Positions 1-6,495 of a stretch of DNA of 48,782 nt are shown here, one piece after another (positions within the stretch are counted from its first letter, which is position 1; every line of letters starts with the position of its first letter). The stretch comes from Bacteroidales bacterium (lineage in GTDB: Bacteria > Bacteroidota > Bacteroidia > Bacteroidales > F082). The translations under genes and the position numbers were made by a program. The DNA is taken from positions 1-48,782 of the forward strand of contig JAFXMK010000030.1 in the NCBI GenBank assembly GCA_017530365.1, given 5' to 3'. The notes under the pieces are model-generated. The model was not told where the DNA came from, made no database searches, and worked only from the letters and a program-made list of their open reading frames with translations.

Positions 1-1067
1 GATCCATTGAGTGGAGAAAAGGACAAGGAGCGCTTAATGGTTTGGATTGTGTCCAGTTGCAAAGGGTTTGTAATAACCACATCCTCATCGCAGGCTGTGT
101 TTAGGTGATATACCCTAATGTAGTCGATCATCATGGTGTCTCCTTCAAAGGCGATTGGGGCGGCTGAGGAATCCCATTGATGCACGAGTGACCAGTTGTC
201 TAAAGAGTAGTTTGCTTTTAGTGTCATGGGCCCATACGGAATGTTCTCGGATTCGTAAAATTCATTAACCACCTCGTCATCGAAATACCAAACCACCCTT
301 CCAGGCAGCCACTCCATGCCGAAAGTATGCCACTGATTCATATCAGGTTGTGTTTCGGGGAAACGTACTATTTTATGGGCAAATAGCTTTCGGTTCCCCT
401 GTGCATCCACGTCAAAATACATTCCTGTATTGAACACATGCCGATAGCCCAATTCAGGAGAGGGATGGTCGTTTTGGGGTATGGTGATGTTCCACATGTA
501 TTCAAAAATGTCAATTTCCTCGTATCTTCTCCCATTTCCCCAGAGCCAGAAAGCGGGGAAAGCTCCTCGATGTACTGGAGTTTTGCATCGAATTTCGAAA
601 TAACCGTAAAGAAATGGTTCGATGGTTTCGATAGCTCCTGAATAAAAATACAAGAAATGATGATCATGATCACAAAAATGGTTTGTCGCTAACCAATCTG
701 GGATTTCATATTCCCTGCATTCAGCGGAGGTGTTTGAATATGAGTCAATGCGTTCAGCAGTAATGCGAAATATACCATCTGAATAATTGGTTCCGTCGTT
801 GAAAAGACAATGATCTCGCTGAAAGATATGATGTTGATTTAAATCTAATGTCACGCCCGATGGCCAGTTTTCGTGGTAATAACAGCGCCATATTGAATTG
901 TAATTTGGATTTCCATATTGTATTTCAGAGAAATCAATCCCCCAACCCCTGTCGAAGCCGTTGAAATCCTCATTAAAATAGATATCCCACATGTTTTCAC
1001 TATGAATCTGGGCCATTAGGCTTATGTTGAACAACAATAATGCCCAAAGATAAATAAGTTTTCTCAT
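1..1067 (-). CDS. GH16-type secreted glycoside hydrolase, 3' end beyond window
   Basis: This reading frame is open from an ATG at 1067-1065 to the window edge (355 codons, no stop), so the protein is incomplete at its C-terminus. It starts with a Sec-type signal peptide (residues 1-20, ending LMAQ). The body carries the GH16 catalytic motif EIDIFE at residues 184-189, where E184 would be the nucleophile, D186 the helper and E189 the acid/base. The surrounding sequence also fits GH16: GYFEIRCKTP before the motif, then WHTFGMEWLPGRVVWYFDDE and YIRVYHL near the end of the domain. GH16 enzymes cleave beta-1,3/1,4-glucans or related galactans; the exact substrate cannot be read from sequence. The tail after the domain (from about residue 330) may lead to a T9SS sorting domain outside the window. 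It heads a low-GC accessory block with two other small secreted proteins. Confidence 0.85.
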   Translation of the reverse strand, partial: MRKLIYLWALLLFNISLMAQIHSENMWDIYFNEDFNGFDRGWGIDFSEIQYGNPNYNSIWRCYYHENWPSGVTLDLNQHHIFQRDHCLFNDGTNYSDGIFRITAERIDSYSNTSAECREYEIPDWLATNHFCDHDHHFLYFYSGAIETIEPFLYGYFEIRCKTPVHRGAFPAFWLWGNGRRYEEIDIFEYMWNITIPQNDHPSPELGYRHVFNTGMYFDVDAQGNRKLFAHKIVRFPETQPDMNQWHTFGMEWLPGRVVWYFDDEVVNEFYESENIPYGPMTLKANYSLDNWSLVHQWDSSAAPIAFEGDTMMIDYIRVYHLNTACDEDVVITNPLQLDTIQTIKRSLSFSPLNG

Positions 1068-1085
1068 AATGACAAGTATTTGGGT

Positions 1086-1727
1086 TTATGGCTCTAATAA
1101 TCCATGGCTTTGTAGTGTCTTTTGCAATGTTTCAATCTCTTTGTGTTGTTCTTTTACAGCCTCGATCAAAAAGACAGTAAGAGCCTCGTAATCCACATAC
1201 AGCACACCATCTTCATCGGCGGCCACTGCTTCCGGAAGAACCTTTTCCACCTCTTGGGCAGAAACACCTGCTCTTCGAACTATATTGCTTTTGGTTTCGC
1301 CATCTTCTTCTGTGGGAACGTACCAAATCCCTGTTATTTGGTCAAGCACATTCCTTGCGTCCTCAATTTGTTGCTCCTCATGCTGAAACCTGGCATCGGA
1401 TCTTTGCAAGGTTCCGTTTTTGTAAACATATCCATGTCCCGTCACAAAGAAAGTGTGCCTTCCGCGATTTGGATCATCAAGGTTGGCAACAATCCAGTGT
1501 TTTTGAAGTGAATCGTTAGAATAGGACAAAGTTGCCCAGCTCCACTCAGTATTAAGTCGTGAGTGAAAGTAGGAATATCCGTTTGGCTGAATCTGGATGC
1601 CATAATCCTTTGTGAGACTACCTAAACTTACATGACTATCATCATGCAATTTGATTTGTGCTTTTGCGTCGATAAAAATAAAGAATGTCAAAACCCAAAT
1701 GAATAAATAGAACAATGGTTTTTTCAT
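1086..1727 (-). CDS. Secreted protein with C-terminal peptidase S74 (intramolecular chaperone-like) domain
   Basis: The start is the ATG at 1727, which directly begins a good signal peptide (MKKPLFYLF...DAKAQ); an ATG 24 bases upstream would add eight residues in front of it. The mature protein is short, about 190 residues. The C-terminal half matches the S74/endosialidase-chaperone pattern: RSDARF at residues 109-114, a helix leading to ITGIWYVP, then SAQEVEKVLPEAV, DGVLYVDYEALTVFLIEAVKEQ and a terminal coiled-coil helix. In phage tail proteins this domain trimerises the stalk and then cuts itself off using a Ser-Lys dyad (S then K five residues on). Here S110 is present but position 115 is Gln, so self-cleavage is probably lost. 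Bacteroidota often carry S74 domains on secreted proteins outside phages, and nothing nearby is phage-like. The role is unknown. Confidence 0.65.
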   Translation of the reverse strand: MKKPLFYLFIWVLTFFIFIDAKAQIKLHDDSHVSLGSLTKDYGIQIQPNGYSYFHSRLNTEWSWATLSYSNDSLQKHWIVANLDDPNRGRHTFFVTGHGYVYKNGTLQRSDARFQHEEQQIEDARNVLDQITGIWYVPTEEDGETKSNIVRRAGVSAQEVEKVLPEAVAADEDGVLYVDYEALTVFLIEAVKEQHKEIETLQKTLQSHGLLEP

Positions 1728-1763
1728 GGATATAGTTTTTAAATGAAACAATGATTTGTTTTT

Positions 1764-2150
1764 TTAATCCTTTACTTCGAATTCACCATAATACACGTCA
1801 CCGTTGGAGAGCGTAAAGGTGACAACGTAATTTCCTGCATTGGGAATGTAAACTTGTAAGCCATTCGGTGTAAGCAGTGAGATACATTCTACAGAAGCAC
1901 CTGCTGTGGTAGCAACTTCAACCGAGACTTGTCCGAGATTCTCAGTGAAGACTACAGTGAGTACGTGTCCGTTGAGTGTTGTAATAATGTTACTTGCTCT
2001 ACTTGGTTCAGCAGTGCTTGATGATGCAATTAGCACAATAGGTATTCCATTTTCTTCTTTGTTTTCTTTTTTGGTTTCACCATAGGCATGGCACATTGCT
2101 CCGAAAAGAATGAACCAGAGTATCAAACTCAATGTTATGTCTTTTTTCAT
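1764..2150 (-). CDS. Small secreted DUF3244-like protein
   Basis: The protein has 128 residues with a signal peptide at about 1-24 (MKKDITLSLILWFILFGAMCHAYG). The mature part has the shape of DUF3244 proteins of Bacteroidota: an IPIVL strand, then RASN, then a small beta-sandwich (GHVLTVVFTENLGQVSVEVATT), GLQVYIPNAGNYVVTF and a final YYGEFEVKD strand. This resembles the fold of T9SS/Por C-terminal domains but stands alone. Its function is not known. It lies 36 bases upstream of the S74-domain gene in the same direction, and the two plus the GH16 gene could be one transcription unit. No clear promoter of the TAnnTTTG type was found between 2150 and 2250. Confidence 0.55.
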   Translation of the reverse strand: MKKDITLSLILWFILFGAMCHAYGETKKENKEENGIPIVLIASSSTAEPSRASNIITTLNGHVLTVVFTENLGQVSVEVATTAGASVECISLLTPNGLQVYIPNAGNYVVTFTLSNGDVYYGEFEVKD

Positions 2151-2249
2151 CGCGTATTTAGTTGATTAGACGCATAAGTTGAGGCGATCTTGATAATTTT
2201 GCAAGAAAATGATGGTTCGGATTGGTTCGGGTTTTTGATTAACGTCTTG

Positions 2250-4049
2250 TTAATCAACAGACAAAACATTTTTTGCGAGATCCGTTAAGGTGATTGTAAG
2301 TGGATTCTCGCTGCCCAAGATCTTTCGTATCTTGCCATTGCGCTCGATTACGGTGTTATAGGCTCGTTGCATTAAAGCGGCAACATCAGCATCGGTCAAT
2401 CCGAGAAGATAAAGGCAACAATAGTCAAGGTCGCTATTGGTGAGTTTCGGGAAAGCCTTTTTCAGACGAACCGTGAACTGGTTGAAATGATGGTCTGCTG
2501 CCAAACGTAATTCCAATAGCTGTTGTTTATTCAAAGCAGCGTCTTTATAATTTATGTAATCCACCTTGGATTTGAACTCTCCCTCGGTTACTCGTTTCAT
2601 AATTAGGTGACACACGGGTTCTTCAACAAATGACGATGCAGTGCTGTTTCCCGATGTCAGGCCTTCCTGCCTGATTTGGCCTTTAAGGTCACGGACCTCT
2701 TGATTTTTGCGCTTCAGCCGCCCAGCCATGGCAGCTTGGACCATTCGATGGGCCTGCTTTTCAGTTTCCATCGCTTCCTTTTGATGATTCAGCAATTTTC
2801 TGCTTCTCCGTTCCACTAAAAGAATGATGGTCAAAATCATTAATAATACAGCGGGAATGACAATTATAGCTGTTGTTATAATTGTCTTTTTCCGAGATTC
2901 CTCAGATTGTTTTTCATGCTTCTGATCTAAATATATCGCATATTTTTCTCCGAGTTTGGAAACCATAACATTGTCTTCTCCTTCAGGTTTTTTGTGTTCA
3001 ACTAAAAACCTTATGCAATCATCCGATTTTTCTTGATTTCCGGTGCTATCGTACACTACCCGTAAGTTTTCCGCAATACCGATTTTAACCCTTGTGGTTG
3101 TTTCGTATTTATAAACAGGCTCAAAATAATGCAATGCTGAATCATAAGTCCCTTCCTCCATAAAGATAGCCCCGATAGCTACAAAACGCGATATTTTCTC
3201 TTCCTCCCCCTCTGCGCTGGATAGGGTTTGTTTTATTGTGTTCAAGGATTGTTCAGCCCCTAATCCCATTTGATAGTCACATAGCGCTTTCATGGAAACA
3301 GCATCCCGATAAATAAGAGTGCTTGTATCAAGAAACTTAATGGCTTGTCCATAGTAGCTACTAGCAACATCCTTTTCTCCTTTCATGTCATATTGTTTCC
3401 CGATATGGAAATAAGTGTTGGGGATTTCCTTGCGCAATGATGGTTCTTTTTGACAATAGACCAAAGCTTGCGAACCACATGAAATGGCTGGATCCAACAT
3501 AAATTGCGACGAGAAAAGTGACAACAACCTATTGTAAGTTAGAAACATGAAGATAGCTTTTGCCCCCTTCAATTCAGTTTCCTTGAAATGGCTATCCATG
3601 GTTTCCAAGGCTTTAAGGTATTCGGCGCATGCCTCCACCACGCTGTCCGTTTCGTAATATCCAACGCCATTGATATAATGTGCCCGGGCATCCAGAAACA
3701 CAATAGCGGACGCATTCAATTCGCCCCTACAGCAAATGGAATCAAAATAATCCACCGCCTTTAACAGCTCCTCACGGTTACTCTGCTCATAATAGTTCTT
3801 ATATAGCAACTCCGAAATCAGCAGCTGGCAGTAATGTCCATCAAACTCATCAAGACTATCCGCCTTTGAACTCGCCGTATATTTCATCAGCATCGCAAAG
3901 GCACTATCAGGCTGTTTCCACATCAAACTGTCAATCATTTCCAATTCGTGACACGGCCTGTCAAATGGCTTCCCCAACTCACTCTTAGGTCTGCATGCAG
4001 TTATTAGCGCAATCCCTAAGACAACTGCTAAGTGCATAAAAGGTCTCAT
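2250..4049 (-). CDS. Membrane-bound TPR regulator with C-terminal LuxR-like helix-turn-helix
   Basis: I chose the ATG at 4049 because it begins a lipoprotein-type signal (residues 1-19, lipobox ITAC, C19); the longer open frame up to 4139 overlaps the divergent promoters. Order of parts in the 599-residue product: export signal; helical TPR-like repeats to about residue 385; one transmembrane helix at about 390-413 (TAIIVIPAVLLMILTIILLV); a charged coiled coil to about 470; and a C-terminal HTH around 530-590 (FPKLTNSDLDYCCLYLLGL, then DVAALMQRAYNTVIERNGKIRKIL). This layout is known in Bacteroidota as one-component sensors with a periplasmic TPR sensor and a cytoplasmic DNA-binding end. Targets are not identifiable; the adjoining secreted-protein genes are candidates. 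A lipobox plus a separate membrane helix is unusual, and the first segment may simply be a cleaved signal peptide. Confidence 0.72.
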   Translation of the reverse strand: MRPFMHLAVVLGIALITACRPKSELGKPFDRPCHELEMIDSLMWKQPDSAFAMLMKYTASSKADSLDEFDGHYCQLLISELLYKNYYEQSNREELLKAVDYFDSICCRGELNASAIVFLDARAHYINGVGYYETDSVVEACAEYLKALETMDSHFKETELKGAKAIFMFLTYNRLLSLFSSQFMLDPAISCGSQALVYCQKEPSLRKEIPNTYFHIGKQYDMKGEKDVASSYYGQAIKFLDTSTLIYRDAVSMKALCDYQMGLGAEQSLNTIKQTLSSAEGEEEKISRFVAIGAIFMEEGTYDSALHYFEPVYKYETTTRVKIGIAENLRVVYDSTGNQEKSDDCIRFLVEHKKPEGEDNVMVSKLGEKYAIYLDQKHEKQSEESRKKTIITTAIIVIPAVLLMILTIILLVERRSRKLLNHQKEAMETEKQAHRMVQAAMAGRLKRKNQEVRDLKGQIRQEGLTSGNSTASSFVEEPVCHLIMKRVTEGEFKSKVDYINYKDAALNKQQLLELRLAADHHFNQFTVRLKKAFPKLTNSDLDYCCLYLLGLTDADVAALMQRAYNTVIERNGKIRKILGSENPLTITLTDLAKNVLSVD

Positions 4050-4054
4050 GAAGG

Positions 4055-4105
4055 CAAAATTACAAAAATAATTCAGACTTTGCATTATATTTATATGTAT
4101 TTTTG
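4055..4105. promoter_or_regulatory. Divergent promoter region, TPR regulator / 2-hydroxyacid dehydrogenase
   Basis: Two -7 boxes of the Bacteroidetes type (TAnnTTTG) read leftward, TATTTTTG at 4070-4063 and TAATTTTG at 4062-4055; the outer one leaves a short leader to the ATG at 4049. A rightward TATTTTTG lies at 4098-4105, 39 bases before the dehydrogenase ATG at 4145. No convincing -33 box was found for either direction. These are pattern matches only. Confidence 0.45.
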
Positions 4106-4144
4106 CATCAGAAGCTCTGTTTAAAGCAAAAAACACCAAATCAA

Positions 4145-5062
4145 ATGAAAATCGTATTCCTTGAACCCCTTGGTCTCAAGACCAATGTCATAGAAGAGGC
4201 TTGTGCCGGATTGAAAGCACAAGGCCACGAAGTGGTCATCTATTCCGACCGTAATGAAAACCTTGATGAGCTCATCCGTCGTGCCCATGACGCCGAAGTC
4301 GTCATTGAAAGCAATATTCCGTTGCGTAAAAATTTCTTGGATGCTTGTCCCAACTTGAAGATGCTGTCCATCGCCTTCACGGGCTTGGATCATATCGACA
4401 TGGAGGAATGCCAACGTCGTGGTATCGTGGTGAAGAACGCCGCTGGCTATTCCACCGAGGCCGTTGCTGAATTGGCCATTGCCATGATGATCGACGTTTA
4501 TCGTAAGGTGTTGGAGAACGACCGCATCACTCGTGAATGCCAGCGCAAAGGCATCATGCCGGGACGTGAGATAGGCGGAAAGACCGTAGGCATCATCGGG
4601 ATGGGCAACATCGGTCAACGTGTGGCAAAGCTGCTGAATGCCTTCGGCTGCAAAGTGCTGGCATGGAACCGCACGCCAAAAACTGTGGAAGGTGTCACCT
4701 TTGTGGACAAGGAGACCTTGTTGAAGGAATCGGACATCGTCACGTTACATATCGCCTTGAACAATGAGACCCGTGATTTCATCACTGAGAAAGAGCTGAA
4801 ATTGATGAAGCCCTCAGCCATCCTTATTAATACAGCACGAGGACCTGTCGTGAATGAACAAGCCCTCGCGGATGCCTTGAAGTCGGGGATTATTGCCGGT
4901 GCCGCCACCGATGTGTATGGTACCGAGCCGCCTTTGAAGCAGGACAACCCCTTGTTTGATGCGCCTAATCTTGTGATGTTGCCTCACATCGGCTTTGCCA
5001 CTGAGGAAGCCTTTGTGCTTAGATTGGGGATAGTGATTAAGAAATTAGAATTAATAATTTAG
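4145..5062 (+). CDS. D-isomer specific 2-hydroxyacid dehydrogenase, altered C-terminus
   Basis: NAD(P)-dependent dehydrogenase of the D-lactate/D-3-phosphoglycerate/hydroxypyruvate family. The start MKIVFLEPLG at 4145 is preferred over an in-frame ATG at 4103 because the family begins this way. Visible motifs: the Rossmann dinucleotide loop GIIGMGNIGQ, the signature INTARGPVVNEQAL with the catalytic Arg of TARG, and the catalytic His in LPHIGFATEEAF near the C-terminus. Substrate specificity cannot be assigned. The last residues (about 293-305, LGIVIKKLELII) do not match the family's usual final helix and are encoded by, or run into, an AT-rich heptamer repeat that continues past the stop; the protein ends roughly ten residues short of what I would expect. 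The catalytic core is complete, so activity may be retained. Confidence 0.85.
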   Translation: MKIVFLEPLGLKTNVIEEACAGLKAQGHEVVIYSDRNENLDELIRRAHDAEVVIESNIPLRKNFLDACPNLKMLSIAFTGLDHIDMEECQRRGIVVKNAAGYSTEAVAELAIAMMIDVYRKVLENDRITRECQRKGIMPGREIGGKTVGIIGMGNIGQRVAKLLNAFGCKVLAWNRTPKTVEGVTFVDKETLLKESDIVTLHIALNNETRDFITEKELKLMKPSAILINTARGPVVNEQALADALKSGIIAGAATDVYGTEPPLKQDNPLFDAPNLVMLPHIGFATEEAFVLRLGIVIKKLELII

Positions 5063-5118
5063 AATTTAGAGAGCTGTCACCATCACCCTCTAAATTCTAA
5101 ATTTTAAATTATTAATTC
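5048..5118. repeat. AT-rich heptamer-unit inverted repeat between convergent genes
   Basis: Left arm 5048-5071 and right arm 5088-5118 are reverse complements, except that the right arm holds one extra 7-base unit. The loop is 5072-5087. The left arm is also nearly identical (one mismatch in 24) to the minus-strand sequence at 12912-12889 upstream of gldE. The left arm contains the dehydrogenase stop codon and the right arm contains the stop codon of the VWA lipoprotein. The element may act as a bidirectional hairpin terminator. Confidence 0.75.
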
Positions 5119-6197
5119 CCCTGGTGGGTATTGCCATTCAGCGTCTCGATGAACTGACGTGCGGCGTTCTTTACGCTTTGGAAGTCGTTGCTGAGCGAGC
5201 TTGAGCAGTCGAGGACCAGCATGACCAGTGCGCTCTTGAACTCTTCTTTAACCACGGTGTTGCCCGAGGGGGTGAACTCGCTGTTGTTTTGCCATGCATT
5301 GCTGCTCGGAATGTAATTCCATTGTTTGGTGAGAGTGGCAGGCACTTGTTCTCCATCGGGAGTCAGCAGGTTGACGAAAGTGAACTCGTCGAAAATGCCT
5401 GAAGAAGTGGCATAGATGACGGGGCCGCAGTCTTGAAGACCCACATAAGTGACCTCGTTGAGCAAACCTTTGTTGTTTTGACGAGAGTAGGTGCCTTCGA
5501 TGTACATGGTTGATTGGGTGGCGTCTTCAACGTTGTCGAAAGTGAAGCGGATGAGGGTGCCGGGATTTTGAGCCGGGAGTTTCAAGGTGACATCGTAAGA
5601 TGAGCTTTGGTTGTAAAGGTCTTGGGCGATGTCGGCGAAGATGGTTCCAACTTGTGACATGCTTTCCACCTCATAAACGTTCTCTTCGTTGCTGGAGAGC
5701 TTCTCCAAGTTACGACGGAAGGAGTTGATGTCAACGACATCGGAGCCTTTCACGCCGATAGTGTAAGCAGAGACCGGAATGTCGCTGATGTAGGTGGACT
5801 TGATACGGTTGCTGACGGCATTCAGATAGTCATCGTTGCTGTTATAGTTGTCGTTCAGCACGTATGAACCTTGGTCCAAACCATCGGTAAAGGTGATGAC
5901 GGAAACGTTGATAAGGTCGGCAGGAGGGGTGATGCTCTCAATCTTGTCGAGGGCAGTGTTGACGGCGTGATAAAGGATGGTACCGTTCGACATGCTAAGG
6001 TTGTCGATGTACTCTTTCATCTCGTCTTTGGTTTGGTCGTTGAGGATTTTCAGAGTCTTGGTATGCAACTCGTCATTAAATCCGATGATACCCACATACA
6101 AGCCTTCTTGGCTGGTGTCGGGTTTGTCTTTGAAGCAGGAGGTCATTGCGACCGAAGTAAGCAGCAGGGCTGCCATAAGAATCACATTTCTTTTCAT
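5112..6197 (-). CDS. Lipoprotein with apparently circularly permuted VWA domain
   Basis: The 361-residue product has a lipoprotein signal with lipobox MTSC (C21), so it should be membrane-anchored, probably surface or periplasmic. The von Willebrand factor A elements are all present but in rotated order. Starting at residue 34, YVGIIGFND is the second core strand of a VWA fold; G72-T73 (NGTILYHAV) supplies the MIDAS Thr; ITFTDG at 101-106 supplies the MIDAS Asp D105. A helix-rich stretch and a beta-rich insert (about 205-320) follow. Only at the C-terminus does the first VWA strand with the MIDAS DxSxS motif appear (D330, S332, S334 in LDCSSSLSND), followed by its amphipathic helix and then the stop. 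Joining the C-terminal end to residue 34 would give a normal VWA order. VWA/MIDAS domains bind divalent metal and mediate protein-protein adhesion. The stop codon lies in an AT-rich repeat. No partner genes are evident. Confidence 0.8.
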   Translation of the reverse strand: MKRNVILMAALLLTSVAMTSCFKDKPDTSQEGLYVGIIGFNDELHTKTLKILNDQTKDEMKEYIDNLSMSNGTILYHAVNTALDKIESITPPADLINVSVITFTDGLDQGSYVLNDNYNSNDDYLNAVSNRIKSTYISDIPVSAYTIGVKGSDVVDINSFRRNLEKLSSNEENVYEVESMSQVGTIFADIAQDLYNQSSSYDVTLKLPAQNPGTLIRFTFDNVEDATQSTMYIEGTYSRQNNKGLLNEVTYVGLQDCGPVIYATSSGIFDEFTFVNLLTPDGEQVPATLTKQWNYIPSSNAWQNNSEFTPSGNTVVKEEFKSALVMLVLDCSSSLSNDFQSVKNAARQFIETLNGNTHQGN

Positions 6198-6235
6198 GAT
6201 ATTATGTGTTGGTTTTGTTTCATTGTTTCAGAACG

Positions 6236-6243
6236 CAAAATTA
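6236..6243 (-). promoter_or_regulatory. -7 box for the VWA lipoprotein gene
   Basis: TAATTTTG on the minus strand matches TAnnTTTG, 39 bases upstream of the ATG at 6197. No clear -33 element was seen. It lies next to the palindrome at 6263-6290. Confidence 0.45.
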
Positions 6244-6262
6244 GTAAAAATATTATAAAAAC

Positions 6263-6290
6263 GTAGAGACGGTGCACGCACCGTATCTAC
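6263..6290. repeat. 28-bp palindrome, copy 1
   Basis: Two 13-base arms (beginning GTAGAGACGGTGC) flank the dinucleotide AC; one arm position is mismatched. A second, perfect copy is at 16717-16744. The near-identity at two unrelated loci marks it as a dispersed palindromic repeat of REP type. Here it is upstream of the VWA gene and is not followed by a T-run, so it is not an obvious terminator. Confidence 0.75.
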
Positions 6291-6404
6291 ACGATTGATT
6301 TTCAAGAAAATAAATTATTTCCCTTCGTTCAAATTTTACGGCCCTACAACCCAACGAGACAATTCCGCCCATGTGCTGTGGGGCTGTCACATCGTGGCAG
6401 CCGC

Positions 6405-6437
6405 AAAAAAAACGGCGCATCCTAAGACGCGCCGTTT
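6405..6437 (-). terminator. Rho-independent terminator of nifJ
   Basis: On the minus strand a 9-bp stem, AAACGGCGC paired with GCGCCGTTT (6437-6429 with 6418-6410), has a 10-base loop and is followed by a run of T. It begins 58 bases beyond the nifJ stop codon. Confidence 0.85.
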
Positions 6438-6460
6438 CTGTTCTCAAAAAGGAAATTCTA

Positions 6461-6487
6461 TCTTCTTCCTTCTGTCTTCTGACTTCT
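6461..6487. repeat. TTCTGTC-unit junction repeat
   Basis: Degenerate heptamer repeat. The 19-mer CTTCTGTCTTCTGACTTCT at 6469-6487 recurs exactly at 17797-17815 between trpS and hflX. Here it lies just past the nifJ stop codon. Confidence 0.7.
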
Positions 6488-6495
6488 AAAAGAAT

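Larger units (their letters stand above)
6198..6495. other. Intergenic region between nifJ and the VWA lipoprotein gene
   Basis: No gene was found in these 298 bases. They hold the VWA gene promoter (6236-6243), palindrome copy 1 (6263-6290), the nifJ terminator (6405-6437) and a TTCTGTC-type repeat (6461-6487). The stretch 6291-6404 shows nothing I can name; short open frames there lack coding character. Confidence 0.6.

Noticed and set aside
1086-1727. Prophage tail fibre because of the S74 domain
   Set aside because: No other phage gene is nearby, and the protein has a bacterial signal peptide and lies beside other secreted proteins.
4103-4144. Upstream start for the 2-hydroxyacid dehydrogenase
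   Set aside because: The extra 14 residues do not match the family and overlap the probable promoter; MKIVFLEP is the usual beginning.
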